Notes: generated by a model not told the origin, from the letters alone. Positions 51,894-60,850 are shown, numbered from the stretch's first letter. The stretch: DNA of 64,000 nt from JADFNB01 sp036397455 (GCA_036397455.1 DASWIX010000052.1:1-64000), one strand, 5' to 3'. Made by a program: numbers and translations.

Positions 51894-53774
51894 TCATTGA
51901 AGAAGGCGTGAGGCTGTCGTGCGATCGATGAATACGATGCCGTCGAACTCGAGTGGAAGAACAGCGCTGAACTCGAATCCGTAGTCGTAGGCGGCATATC
52001 CGATATGCCGGATCGGCCGCGCGCGCCGTAGCCATGCCGCGGTGTCACCCGTGCGAGCTGGGCGCAGGTCCACGATCCACCCGACGCTCCGCTCCAACTG
52101 ACCGAGACGGTGTAGCTCGGCCTCTATGCTGCCAAGGGGCGCCGGAAAGGCTTCCGCTTCGATCATGCGGTGGTCGGTGAAGCTCCTCGTGGCGCTGTAG
52201 GTGCCCTCGTACGTCAGGAGCGTGAGAGCGCGATAGTCGTAGCCGAAGGCACGCAGATATGCCCCCATCTGCGCACCGGCGTTGAAACTGAGCTTCACGT
52301 CGCCTCCGTGACTGACGTGGACATCGTGCGCCCAGACCACCGCGCGTGCGCCCGGTGCCAACACACGAAGCGCCCAGTCGAGGTTGGCGGCCATCAGGCT
52401 GTCGCGCTCCGGGGAACTCAGCGCGACGTTGAATCGAGCGGCTTGCCGCAGCAAATTGGCTGCTTGGACGGCCTGCTCGGCCGCGAGCGTGTCCGCCTGT
52501 GTCGACGCCCGAGCGAGCCAAGTGGCCCGTTGCCGGTTCACGGTGTCCCAGAGCGCATCCGCTTGACGAGCCCACCGCTCACGCGCGGTATCGGCAACCC
52601 CCGGCGTTGCCGAACCGGTTTGCGCCCGATACTCGGACGTCAGGGCCTCGAAGCGCGCGAGGAAAGCGGGTTCGGTCCGCTCCAGAAACGCCCGGAGCGT
52701 GTCTGACGGCGTGCGATGGTCCTGCATGTCGTAACCGACAAATCGGACCGGCCGGTTCGGCTGGGCGGCATTGTGGCCGCGCATCCACTGAACGAGCTCC
52801 AGCATTTCCTCGGTGTTCCAGACTCGGAACATCACGCGCATCGCATCCCGGGCCGTGCCGCTCCCGCCCTGGACGAACGCGTTGACCTTCTGGACCGCGA
52901 GCTGGTTCGCCTCGATGGCGAACACCGTGAAGCCGAACTCGCGCACGAGATACTCCAGCAACCGGTGCTTGACCTGGAAGAACTCCCGCGTCCCGTGCGT
53001 GGATTCGCCCAATCCCACCACGTGCGCCTCGCCAACGATGTCGCTGATGAGCTGTAAATCCGAGTGGTCGATCACCGCACTCGGCGATCCACTGACTCTG
53101 CGAAGCGGTTGCGCGTAACGCCGCAGCCAGGCCAGCTCGGCCTCGGTCGCCGTTTGGACCGTCCCCGGTACGGCGCTCAGCGAAACACCGTCGACGGAAA
53201 GGGAGAAGTCGTCGAACCATACCGTGTCGCGACCGTCAAGGGCGACCGTGATCACCAGCGAATGCACCGCCGAGTCGTTGGGGACCCGTATCTGGAGCTC
53301 GAACCTCGTCCAGTTCGTCGCACCGGGAGCTGCGGTCGACGCGGGAGACCGTGCCGTGTCGGCGGCGGCGAACGCTCGGTCCTTCCACGCCTCAAGTGTG
53401 ATCATAGCCTGTGCGCGAGGCCCTCCGGTCTTTACCCAACCGGCCAGGCGAACATCCCGACCTCGACCGAAGTCGGGAGGGAGTTGCAACATCATCGCGT
53501 ACGGTGGAGTGCCCGAGGTTGAGTCCGCAGCGGCAATGCGCAGGCTTTGGCGTCCTCCCCGCCGTGTGACGCTGTCGAGGACAAAGCCGGCCGCTGGGCC
53601 GCTCGTGAACGCCGACCAGCCGAACGTCCACCCCCATGGCCGATCGGGGTACGAAACGCTCGGACGCTCGAAGTCCAGGTTCAGGGGGCGCTGTGCTGCC
53701 AACGGCAACGACGACGCCCCGATGGCGCACCAACTCCCAAGCGTAACGGCGATCGGACGAAGAGAACGGATCAT
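51894..53774 (-). CDS. Secreted erythromycin-esterase-family protein with N-terminal beta domain
   Basis: A 626-residue exported protein. The ATG giving MIRSLRPIAVTL starts a signal peptide ending near LPLAAQ. Residues about 28-205 form a beta-sandwich resembling a carbohydrate-binding or F5/8-type module (WTFGWSAFTSGPAAGFVLDS ... VWFDDFSLSVDG). The C-terminal part (about 225-610) is the erythromycin esterase-like domain: VVGLGESTHGTREFF with the catalytic-type His, FAIEANQLAVQKVNAFV, VVWAHDVHVSHGG, FAYDYGFEFS-like end. True Ere enzymes open macrolide lactones, but most members of the family have unknown substrates; resistance should not be assumed. Confidence 0.87.
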   Translation of the reverse strand: MIRSLRPIAVTLGSWCAIGASSLPLAAQRPLNLDFERPSVSYPDRPWGWTFGWSAFTSGPAAGFVLDSVTRRGGRQSLRIAAADSTSGTPPYAMMLQLPPDFGRGRDVRLAGWVKTGGPRAQAMITLEAWKDRAFAAADTARSPASTAAPGATNWTRFELQIRVPNDSAVHSLVITVALDGRDTVWFDDFSLSVDGVSLSAVPGTVQTATEAELAWLRRYAQPLRRVSGSPSAVIDHSDLQLISDIVGEAHVVGLGESTHGTREFFQVKHRLLEYLVREFGFTVFAIEANQLAVQKVNAFVQGGSGTARDAMRVMFRVWNTEEMLELVQWMRGHNAAQPNRPVRFVGYDMQDHRTPSDTLRAFLERTEPAFLARFEALTSEYRAQTGSATPGVADTARERWARQADALWDTVNRQRATWLARASTQADTLAAEQAVQAANLLRQAARFNVALSSPERDSLMAANLDWALRVLAPGARAVVWAHDVHVSHGGDVKLSFNAGAQMGAYLRAFGYDYRALTLLTYEGTYSATRSFTDHRMIEAEAFPAPLGSIEAELHRLGQLERSVGWIVDLRPARTGDTAAWLRRARPIRHIGYAAYDYGFEFSAVLPLEFDGIVFIDRTTASRLLQ

Positions 53775-54028
53775 GGGCGTCCTGAGCCACCGGCAGGTGG
53801 GATGGCACACGGAGTCCTTCAAGCGCGGGCTCACGGCCACAGGCGGTCAGGAATCGGGGTCACGCAGGCGATGGACGCCATACGATCCAGCGCGGCCCGC
53901 TCCTCCTCCGCGGTCTTCGTGGCTCCGCGTGAGCAAACTGTCCCGCACTCGCGACCAGACGCAGTACCCGGCGGAGGAGCACAACCATTCGGTAGCTATG
54001 GTGCGCGTCCCACGCGCAGGGCGAACGA

Positions 54029-55255
54029 TCACTGCGCGCTCGCACCCCGTTGGAGTGCCCACAACGTCAGCCGTTCGACATCCAGCTCGTCGAGTGTAAC
54101 CCCCAGGACGTAGTCGGCGCCGATATCCAGCAATAACGTGTGTGCCGGCGCGGACACGCGTCCCACGGCCCGTCCCTCAGCGTCAATGACCGTATAGGTG
54201 GTCGCATCCAAACCGGGAAGCCGATACTCACCGATCCACACGGAGCCGAGCGCGTCGACGAGCAGGCGCTGATACGGAGGCACGAGAGCGGGCGACGGCA
54301 TGTCGGGAAACCGATCGCGCAGGTCTCGCGCCGCGTTGTCGTCCTCCGCGTCCTCGAGCAGGTCGGCGAGATACGCGTTGCGCAGCGCATCCGTGACCGG
54401 CTGCTGCGGTCGGTCGAACCGGACGATGCGCCGCAGCGCCGCGTCGTGCGCGTAGGCACGCAGTTCCCACGCGTCGCCGGTCCCCATCCACAGCAGGTCG
54501 GGCGCGCTCGCGGCCGCCGTGATCCTCCCAAACGGGAGTGACGTGAAACTGAACATGCCGTTTGAGGACGACCGCGCGAACATCTCCGCCGCCGGCACCT
54601 CGCCGAAATCCCCTCGCACCGAGCCATCAGGCGCGAGTACCACGTACCTGGAGTTCGGACGCACCGCGCCACGGGGGAACCCTTCGGTGCTGGAAAAGAA
54701 CATCCCGCCGCCAATGGCCACGCCGCCATCGCTCGTAATCCCGAACGCAACCGGATAGCCGCCCCCCTCGGTACCCACCTGGTACGAGCGCACGAAGCCG
54801 CCGTCGGGATGGAGCACCGATACCCGTCGCAGCCGGCCGTCGTACACGATCAGGCTGTCGCCGGGAACCACGCCCGCCAGCCGCGGCTCGGTGAACTCGC
54901 CTGGTCCTTCGCCCTTGCGACCGAGCGTCTTCACCAGCGCACGCGTCGCATCGTAGATACGCAGTTCCGCGGCGCCACCATCGATGACCGCAAGGCGTCC
55001 ATCCGCGAGCCGCCGGGCCCCCCCGATGCGGAACAATTGCTGCGAATCCGGCACGTCGAGCCCGCCGATGGCCCACGTCGGCGCGGCGCTGATCGACCAC
55101 CCCGCGCGCGCCGCCGCCGTGTCCATCCGGTTTTCGACGATCGTGATCCCTGCGCTATCGCGTATGGTGGCGGCCACCGGCGGCGTGGCACGTTCGCCTG
55201 CACAGGCCGCCAGCGCCAGAAACCCGACCCATCGCACCGTCGTTCCAGTCATCAC
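54029..55255 (-). CDS. 6-bladed beta-propeller lipoprotein
   Basis: A 408-residue exported lipoprotein (VGFLALAACAGE, Cys near residue 18). The body is a six-bladed propeller of the NHL/6-bladed type common in Bacteroidetes and Gemmatimonadetes: FRIGGARRLADGRLAVIDGG, ELRIYDATRALVKTLGRKGE (GEGPGEF), VSVLHPDGGFVRSYQVG, YVVLAPDGSVRGDFGEVP. Its ATG overlaps the stop of the S9 peptidase gene (ATGA), so the two are translationally coupled and probably act together at the cell surface. No catalytic residues are recognised. Confidence 0.85.
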   Translation of the reverse strand: MMTGTTVRWVGFLALAACAGERATPPVAATIRDSAGITIVENRMDTAAARAGWSISAAPTWAIGGLDVPDSQQLFRIGGARRLADGRLAVIDGGAAELRIYDATRALVKTLGRKGEGPGEFTEPRLAGVVPGDSLIVYDGRLRRVSVLHPDGGFVRSYQVGTEGGGYPVAFGITSDGGVAIGGGMFFSSTEGFPRGAVRPNSRYVVLAPDGSVRGDFGEVPAAEMFARSSSNGMFSFTSLPFGRITAAASAPDLLWMGTGDAWELRAYAHDAALRRIVRFDRPQQPVTDALRNAYLADLLEDAEDDNAARDLRDRFPDMPSPALVPPYQRLLVDALGSVWIGEYRLPGLDATTYTVIDAEGRAVGRVSAPAHTLLLDIGADYVLGVTLDELDVERLTLWALQRGASAQ

Positions 55256-57324
55256 TGCTCCCGCCCTTCGCTACCCCCACCGCGGTCGCCCACCATCCGC
55301 TCCTCGCCACGCAGCCACGTGGCGTACCACGCGAGGTAGCGCTCCAACCGGTCGCGCTGATACCGCGGGATCCGGATCCCGTGTGACTGACCCGGGTACA
55401 CCACGAGTTGCGTCGGCACGCCGCGACGGCGTAGCGCCTGGTACAACTGCTCGGAGTTCTGGATCGGGACGTTCCAGTCTTTCTCACCGCCCATGACCAG
55501 CGTCGGCGTCACGATGCGATCAACGAAGTTAAACGGCGAGATGCGTTCCCAGTTCTCGCGTGACTCCCACGGCAATCCCAGTTCCGCTTCCCATTGGCGC
55601 TGATAATGATCGTGCCCGTAGTTGGCGACGTACAGCACCTCACTCGCGCCCGTGATGGCCGCCCGGAATCGGTCGGTCCTGGTGATCACGTAGTTGGTGA
55701 GGATGCCGCCGTAACTCCACCCACCGACGCCGAGCCGTGCGGGATCGGCCCAACCACGGGCGATCGCGTGGTCGACGCCGGCCATCACGTCATCGAAATC
55801 CTTGTTGCCCCAGTCGGCCCAGATCGCGTGACTGAACGCCTGCCCATATCCGCTCGAGCCCCGCGGGTTGACCGTGACCACCGCGTAGCCGTTGGCCGCA
55901 AAGAGCTGCGCCTCGAAGTTGAACCGATGGCTGAACTGCGACACCGGCCCGCCGTGAATGCGCAGGAGGGTCGGCAGCCGCGCGCCGTCTGGCCGGGCCG
56001 GCGGGAGGTAGAAGAAGGCCTCGATCTCCGTGCCATCCTTCGAACGGAAGGTCTCGTCGTGGACCGTCGCGAGGTGCAGCTGGTCGAACAGCGAATCGTT
56101 GACGTGGCTCAGCACGCGCAGGCGATCGTTGGATCGCCGGTCGACCGCGTACACCTCGCCGGCACGATCGAGGCGATCCGCCAGCACGACGACTTCGCCC
56201 CCCTTGCCGACCTCGTAGGTCGATACCGCGATCGGACCCTGGACTGGTCGCGTGATCTCCCCGTTCCTGAGATCGATACGGGCAAGGTGATTCTCCGCGC
56301 TGTCCTCCAGCTCGAACCAGATGCTCCGTCCGTCCGCGGCATACCGCGGACTCCCGGCATTGCGATCGAGCGATCGGGTGAGCACGCGCGGCGTCCCGCT
56401 CCCGTCCGCGCCCGTCACGGCGAGGTGATTCGTGGCGTACCAGATCAGTGCCGGCTCGGTCACCGTGATAAACGCGATCGATCGCCCGTCGGGCGACCAC
56501 GCCGGGGAGTTGTCGGATCCGGGGTTGGTCGTCACGCGCACAAGCGACGGCCCGGCGCTCGACCGGTCCGTGTTCGGCTCGCCCGGCCGGGCAGCCGATA
56601 CCGTCCAGATATCCGTATTGTCGTTGGCATCGGGATCGTCGGACCGGTTGCTCACGAAGGCCACGCGCGTTCCGTCCGGGCTCCACGTCGCCTGCCCCTC
56701 GTCGTAGTCGCCCCGGGTGATTTGCCATGTCTCCTTCATCGCGAGGTCGAACACGTACAGATGCGTATGCCGGTTGCCGGTGAGGTATCCCGTTCCGTCA
56801 CGCTTGAATTGCAGCCGATCGATCACCCACGGCTCCCGGACGCCACCCTCGCTCTCCTCGTCGTCGCGCCGCGCGGCGGTATCGCGAATCGACAACAGCA
56901 GTCTCGTCCCGTCGGGCGACCAGTCGTAGCCGGACACGCCCTGCACGACGGCGGTCAGCGGTCGCGCCTCGCCACCGCGCCGGTCAAGCACCCACACCTG
57001 CGTTTCGCTGTCGTCGCCTCGCGACGCGAGAAACGAGAGGTACCGGCCGTCGGGACTGAACGCGGGGCTGGAGACCGATGTGCCGGGCTGCGTCATCGGC
57101 AACGTCGTCTCGCCGTCGCTTGACGTCATCCAGAGGCGCGTCTCGCGCGAACCCTTCTCGAAGTCCGTGGTGGTCACCGTGTAGGCGACCCACCGGCCGG
57201 CGGGCGATAGCGCGAGCCCGCCGACGTTCTTCAAGCGGAACAGGTCGTCGATTTCCAGCGGACGGCGTTGCTGCGCGGTGAGCGGTGCCGCAAGCAGGAG
57301 GAGGCCCACCAAAACGTGTCGCAC
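55252..57324 (-). CDS. Secreted S9-family peptidase (dipeptidyl-peptidase/oligopeptidase type)
   Basis: A 690-residue exported serine peptidase starting at GTG (signal MRHVLVGLLLLAAPLTAQ). An N-terminal propeller (WSPDGTRLLLS, ATWSPDGTRVAFVSNRSDD) precedes the alpha/beta hydrolase domain, with Ser in GGWSYGGILTN, Asp in GGEKDWNVPI and His in PGQSHGIRIP. It is coupled to the propeller lipoprotein gene. Its first bases lie inside a 109-bp sequence that recurs 1.5 kb away, just before the PIG-L gene. A second S9 peptidase of similar size is encoded at 8-10 kb; the two are paralogues by architecture. Confidence 0.92.
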   Translation of the reverse strand: MRHVLVGLLLLAAPLTAQQRRPLEIDDLFRLKNVGGLALSPAGRWVAYTVTTTDFEKGSRETRLWMTSSDGETTLPMTQPGTSVSSPAFSPDGRYLSFLASRGDDSETQVWVLDRRGGEARPLTAVVQGVSGYDWSPDGTRLLLSIRDTAARRDDEESEGGVREPWVIDRLQFKRDGTGYLTGNRHTHLYVFDLAMKETWQITRGDYDEGQATWSPDGTRVAFVSNRSDDPDANDNTDIWTVSAARPGEPNTDRSSAGPSLVRVTTNPGSDNSPAWSPDGRSIAFITVTEPALIWYATNHLAVTGADGSGTPRVLTRSLDRNAGSPRYAADGRSIWFELEDSAENHLARIDLRNGEITRPVQGPIAVSTYEVGKGGEVVVLADRLDRAGEVYAVDRRSNDRLRVLSHVNDSLFDQLHLATVHDETFRSKDGTEIEAFFYLPPARPDGARLPTLLRIHGGPVSQFSHRFNFEAQLFAANGYAVVTVNPRGSSGYGQAFSHAIWADWGNKDFDDVMAGVDHAIARGWADPARLGVGGWSYGGILTNYVITRTDRFRAAITGASEVLYVANYGHDHYQRQWEAELGLPWESRENWERISPFNFVDRIVTPTLVMGGEKDWNVPIQNSEQLYQALRRRGVPTQLVVYPGQSHGIRIPRYQRDRLERYLAWYATWLRGEERMVGDRGGGSEGREQ

Positions 57325-57428
57325 GTCGGGATCCTGAGAGAGATGCGTGAAACTACCAGCCGGACGCGAACCACGCGACCGGGCGTTCAGGCCGCTACCT
57401 TACGGGACAGTTGTGCCCCACTGCCCTT
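57320..57428. repeat. 109-bp direct repeat, copy 1
   Basis: Identical at 103 of 109 positions, without gaps, to 58865-58973. This copy includes the start of the S9 peptidase gene and the bases upstream of it. Confidence 0.9.
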
Positions 57429-57643
57429 CTACGATCCGACGCAGCTGACGATCCCAGGCGGGCTAGGCCCGGATCTCGAGGCGTCTAACTCTAGGCCCCC
57501 TCGCGGAACCCGAAGAAGCGTCAGGCCGGTCCGCCGCACCATCATCGGGGTCTTCAGGGAATCGTGTGGGTTCGTGGTCGGGTTTCCTGGACGAGGTTAA
57601 GGAGGGACACACTCCTCGGCATCGCCCCTCCCCCTCCGTTGGA

Positions 57644-57672
57644 CCGCAGAGAGCGCAGAGGACGCAGAGGGC
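57644..57672. repeat. Inverted repeat, left arm
   Basis: A 29-bp arm rich in CGCAGAGG units, an inverted match (26 of 29) to 57797-57825. CGCAGAGGACGCAGAGG-type repeats of this kind occur in intergenic regions of many bacterial phyla. Confidence 0.8.
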
Positions 57673-57796
57673 TTGCGGCACCCGCGACAGGTTCCAGATC
57701 GCGCGACCCGAGCATTGGTCATCAATGGGCCCTTCCACCCCCAACAACTCCTGAACTCAATGGCACGACGGGGAGCGGCGGGAAATCAGACGGAGA

Positions 57797-57825
57797 CCCT
57801 CTGCGTCCTCCGCGTCCTCTGCGGT
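57797..57825. repeat. Inverted repeat, right arm
   Basis: Partner of the arm at 57644-57672, three mismatches, 124 bases between the arms. The paired arms could form a long stem. They may be the ends of a small non-autonomous mobile element; no transposase is present. Confidence 0.8.
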
Positions 57826-58000
57826 ATACACGGGCGGGGGTGGGCCCCCCCCCGGCTGGCGGAGTTCGAGACCAGGGAGATCTGGTTCAGTCACGTCGAT
57901 ACTCGAATCGATCGCTGGACGCCAAAGATCTAACCGGCGGTCAGCGGTGCGCCTGCCGGGGACACCTGCCGGGTCGTCTTCCCTGGACTGATGTGCGCCG

Positions 58001-58246
58001 TCAGGTCGTGACGCGCACCGCCTCGTGCAGGAACTCCGGCGCGAAATCGGCGCCGTTGGGCCACACGAGTGTCCTGAATTCCGGATGGACGGTGAACTGC
58101 TTGAAGTATTCCACGTCGCGGAGAGGCTCGAACACTTCTCCCCACAACTCTCGGCTGAGATCCACCTCTCCCTCGGTGCCATCGTGGAACCGAAGCCAGA
58201 CCACGAAATCGCGAACGTACCTGGCGTCTTCAACGAGGTAGTCCAT
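58001..58246 (-). CDS. DUF2442 protein
   Basis: An 81-residue protein with the DUF2442 pattern: VRDFVVWLRFHDGTEGEVDL, LWGEVFEPLRDVEYF, FRTLVWPNGADFAPEFLHE. It sits three bases after the DUF4160 gene on the same strand, the standard pairing of these families. Such pairs are frequently found in mobile or toxin-antitoxin-like settings, but their activity is not established. It lies within the segment bounded by the 109-bp direct repeats. Confidence 0.88.
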   Translation of the reverse strand: MDYLVEDARYVRDFVVWLRFHDGTEGEVDLSRELWGEVFEPLRDVEYFKQFTVHPEFRTLVWPNGADFAPEFLHEAVRVTT

Positions 58247-58249
58247 AAC

Positions 58250-58507
58250 CTACTCCAGAGGCGCGATGGTGTTCAGAGGCTCGCCACGCCGTGCCAGTTC
58301 CCAGTTCGTCAATAGCTCCGTGCGGTGCGCGGCACCCCACTCCAGAACGTGGTGCCGCGCCCGAATCGGAAAGGTACCATGAACCGTCCCCGTTTCCACC
58401 TCCACGGAGATCCGGTGCTCGCCGTAGTGGGCGTGGAAGTGCGGGACGCCATGTTCCCGATGGTACATGCTGATGACGATGCCCAGGAACCGCGAGATTT
58501 CCGGCAT
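58250..58507 (-). CDS. DUF4160 protein
   Basis: An 85-residue protein beginning MPEISRFLGIVISMYHREHG and containing the DUF4160 signature HGVPHFHAHYGEHRISVEVE. The ATG is chosen because the family starts there; the longer frame crosses the kinase remnant. It forms a two-gene unit with DUF2442. The His-rich VPHFHAHY motif suggests metal or nucleic-acid binding, but no function is known. Its start lies about 34 bases beyond the point where the truncated kinase loses homology, so the pair appears to have been inserted into that kinase gene. Confidence 0.88.
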   Translation of the reverse strand: MPEISRFLGIVISMYHREHGVPHFHAHYGEHRISVEVETGTVHGTFPIRARHHVLEWGAAHRTELLTNWELARRGEPLNTIAPLE

Positions 58508-58540
58508 GCGGCGGACGGTACCATGCGAGATGCCGCGAGA

Positions 58541-58763
58541 TGACCTTGATCGCCGCCCGCTTGCCCATGCGAACGTGCTCGCCGAGGTACACTGCCCCCA
58601 TCCCGCCCTCACCGAGCTGTTCCAGGATCAGGTAGCGCTCGGCGACGACCGAACCCACGAGGCCCGCACCCTCGGCGCCGGCCGCCCGCAGCGGCGTGGC
58701 GTCCTGGGGGCAGAACTTGAGGTCGTCCGGCCACTCGCGGCCGCAGGTGGGACAGGCTTTCAT
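58541..58763 (-). pseudogene. Truncated N-terminus of a Ser/Thr kinase with zinc-ribbon
   Basis: About 75 residues of a kinase: a zinc ribbon (CPTCGREWPDDLKFCPQD, CxxC...C), then a linker and the start of a Hanks-type domain (YLILEQLGEGGMGAVYLGEH, and RAAIKVIS with the ATP lysine). Homology stops immediately after AIKVIS and the DUF4160/DUF2442 genes begin; the catalytic loop and DFG are absent. It is therefore a dead fragment. Confidence 0.8.
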
Positions 58764-58864
58764 CGGTTGCCGTCCGAACGGTTGGCCACCTCGACCCCTC
58801 CGGGGCTGGAGCCACGACGGCTCATTCAGCCAAAACGATACGAGGGAGGGCGAACACCGTCAAA

Positions 58865-58973
58865 CGCACGTCGGGATCCTGAGAGAGATGCGTGAAACTA
58901 CCAGCCGGACGCGACCCACGCGACCGGGCGTTCAGGCCGCTACCTTACGACGCAGCTGTCCCCCACTGCCCTT
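58865..58973. repeat. 109-bp direct repeat, copy 2
   Basis: Second copy of 57320-57428, ending 14 bases before the PIG-L start codon. The six mismatches cluster near the 3' end, where the two copies adjoin different genes. Confidence 0.9.
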
Positions 58974-58986
58974 GCCGGAGTTCGTT

Positions 58987-59871
58987 ATGCCGTTCCGCGT
59001 CCACCGATGGTTGCCCGTTGGCCTGCTGGTGTTCGTACGCACACCATTGTTGTGGGCGCAAGCCGATCCGCCCAAAGTCCTCGTCGTGATCGCCCATCCC
59101 GACGATGACGCCATGTTCGCCGCGACCGTGTACGCCTTCACGCACCAGCTGCACGCGGCCGTCGACGTCGCCGTGATCACCGACGGCAGCGGCGGATACC
59201 GCTACTCGCAACTCGCGGAGCCCCTCTATGGGTTGGAGCTGACCAACGAAGCCGTCGCACGCCAGTACCTTCCCGCCATCCGCAAGCGCGAACTGATGGC
59301 CGGCGGCGCCATCGTCGGCATCCGCAACTACTTCTTCCTCGACGCCCTCGATCTGCAATACACCGAGAGTATCGACACCGTACTCACGCAGGTGTGGGAC
59401 GCCGAGGATATCCGCGATCGGTTGCGGGGCGTGATGGGGCGAGGCGATTACGACTTCGTGTTCGTCCATCTGCCGATTGTGCCCTTTCACGGCCATCACA
59501 AGGCCGCGACCGTGCTGGCGTTGGAAGCCGCCCGGCGGCTCGACCCCGCCCAGCGGCCGATCGTCCTCGGCTCGTTCGCGGGCAGCCGCGCGGACAGCGC
59601 GTCAGACCTCCACTACACGACGCATCCCGGGTATCCGATCACGCGCGTCCTGCCGGGCGACCCGTTCGTGTTCGATCGATTGACGCCACTCGATCCCAGC
59701 GGTCGACTGGACCATCGCATCATCGTCAACTGGTTGATCGCGGAGCACAAGACGCAGGGCACGATGCAGTTGCTCGTCAATCGCGGCGACCTCGATCGGT
59801 TCTGGGTCTTCGCGGAGAACCCGCCGGATGCGGTGGAGCGGACGCGGGCGGTATTCGAGCGGCTGCGATAG
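58987..59871 (+). CDS. Secreted PIG-L/LmbE-family deacetylase
   Basis: A 294-residue exported zinc hydrolase. The ATG giving MPFRVHRWLPVGLLVF starts a signal peptide (cleavage near LLWAQ). The zinc-site motif AHPDDDAMF has His37, Pro38, Asp39 and Asp40 (Asp39 being the usual base), and the third ligand is in VPFHGHHKAATV. The family removes acetyl groups from N-acetylglucosaminyl conjugates; the substrate here is unknown. Immediately upstream lies the second copy of the 109-bp repeat, which may supply its promoter. Confidence 0.9.
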   Translation: MPFRVHRWLPVGLLVFVRTPLLWAQADPPKVLVVIAHPDDDAMFAATVYAFTHQLHAAVDVAVITDGSGGYRYSQLAEPLYGLELTNEAVARQYLPAIRKRELMAGGAIVGIRNYFFLDALDLQYTESIDTVLTQVWDAEDIRDRLRGVMGRGDYDFVFVHLPIVPFHGHHKAATVLALEAARRLDPAQRPIVLGSFAGSRADSASDLHYTTHPGYPITRVLPGDPFVFDRLTPLDPSGRLDHRIIVNWLIAEHKTQGTMQLLVNRGDLDRFWVFAENPPDAVERTRAVFERLR

Positions 59872-59992
59872 ACCGCAGATCCGCGCGCGCCTCCGTGCAG
59901 CAGTGCCGCACGCATACGAGATCGCCTGACGGATCGCCACGCTCCCGCCCTCGCGCCGCTCCCGTCCCGGTGCTACACTCGTGCCCATCCCC

Positions 59993-60850
59993 ATGCGGTT
60001 CGTCCTCGCCAGCCTCCTGTTCCTCGCCGCGTCCGGCGCGTGGGCCCAAGACTCGGTCGCCCTCCGCATTTCCTTCCTGGATGTCGGGCAGGGCGATGCG
60101 GTGGTGATCCAGGCCGGCGGCAAGACCGCCCTGATCGATGCCGGCCCGGCGGACGGCGACATCATCCGGCAGTTGCGCGGACTCGCTGTCGACACCATCG
60201 ACCTCGTGGTGGCGAGCCACGCACACGCCGATCACATCGGCGGCATGGCGCAGGTGCTCGCGACCTTCGTGGTGCGGTCGTACATCGATAACGGCCTGCC
60301 GCATACCACGGCGACCTACCGCACTGTCATGGCGGCGCTCAGGCGCTCGACGGCCCGCTACGCGACGGCTTCGCCTGCGACCGTGACACTTGGCGAGGTC
60401 ACGCTCCAACTGCTGCCGCCACCGCCGCACGGAGACCCCACCGACCAGAACAACCATTCGGTGGGCCTGTTGGTCCGCGCAGGAGCGTTTCGCGCCCTGC
60501 TGACCGGCGACTCGGAGGTCGACGAGATCCACTACCTGCTCACCCTCGGGCTGCCGGTGGTCAACGTGCTCAAGGCGGCACACCACGGCAGCCGCAACGG
60601 GGTGACGCCGGCGTGGCTCTCGGCGCTCAAACCCGACGTGGTGGTGATCTCGCTCGGGCGGGACAACCGCTACGGCCACCCCCATCCGTGGGCGATGCGC
60701 TACTACAACGCGATGGCGCCGGCGATCTACCGCACGGACCTGCACGGGACCGTCACGATCGCCTTGTTCCGCGACGGCCACTTCACCGTCTCAACGACTC
60801 GGCCGGCCGGCGCCGCCGACCCCGGGCCGAAAGGTCGCGCCGACCGATGA
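59993..60850 (+). CDS. Secreted metallo-beta-lactamase-fold protein (ComEC-C-terminus-like)
   Basis: A 285-residue exported metallohydrolase. The signal is MRFVLASLLFLAASGAWAQ; a GTG four codons earlier is less suitable. It contains FLDVGQGDAVVI, the metal motif SHAHADHIGG, TGDSEVDEIHYLL and KAAHHGSRNG, the set shared with the C-terminal domain of the DNA-uptake protein ComEC. Substrates of these stand-alone proteins are probably nucleic acids or phosphoesters. It overlaps the DUF3006 gene (ATGA), a known neighbour of this family. Confidence 0.9.
   Translation: MRFVLASLLFLAASGAWAQDSVALRISFLDVGQGDAVVIQAGGKTALIDAGPADGDIIRQLRGLAVDTIDLVVASHAHADHIGGMAQVLATFVVRSYIDNGLPHTTATYRTVMAALRRSTARYATASPATVTLGEVTLQLLPPPPHGDPTDQNNHSVGLLVRAGAFRALLTGDSEVDEIHYLLTLGLPVVNVLKAAHHGSRNGVTPAWLSALKPDVVVISLGRDNRYGHPHPWAMRYYNAMAPAIYRTDLHGTVTIALFRDGHFTVSTTRPAGAADPGPKGRADR

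Larger units (their letters stand above)
57429..58000. other. Gene-free part of the inserted segment
   Basis: About 570 bases with no credible gene. It contains the two arms of an inverted repeat (57644-57672 and 57797-57825) and runs of G and C. Translations such as LCVLCALCGP are the usual false frames produced by this repeat type. Confidence 0.7.

Noticed and set aside
51894..53774. A macrolide-resistance gene
   Set aside because: The protein belongs to the erythromycin-esterase family but is exported and has an extra N-terminal domain; family membership alone does not show macrolide hydrolysis.
57463..57933. Several open frames of 60-95 codons in the gap after the S9 peptidase gene
   Set aside because: They translate the CGCAGAGG-type repeat arms (products such as LCVLCALCG) and have no ribosome site or protein-like composition.
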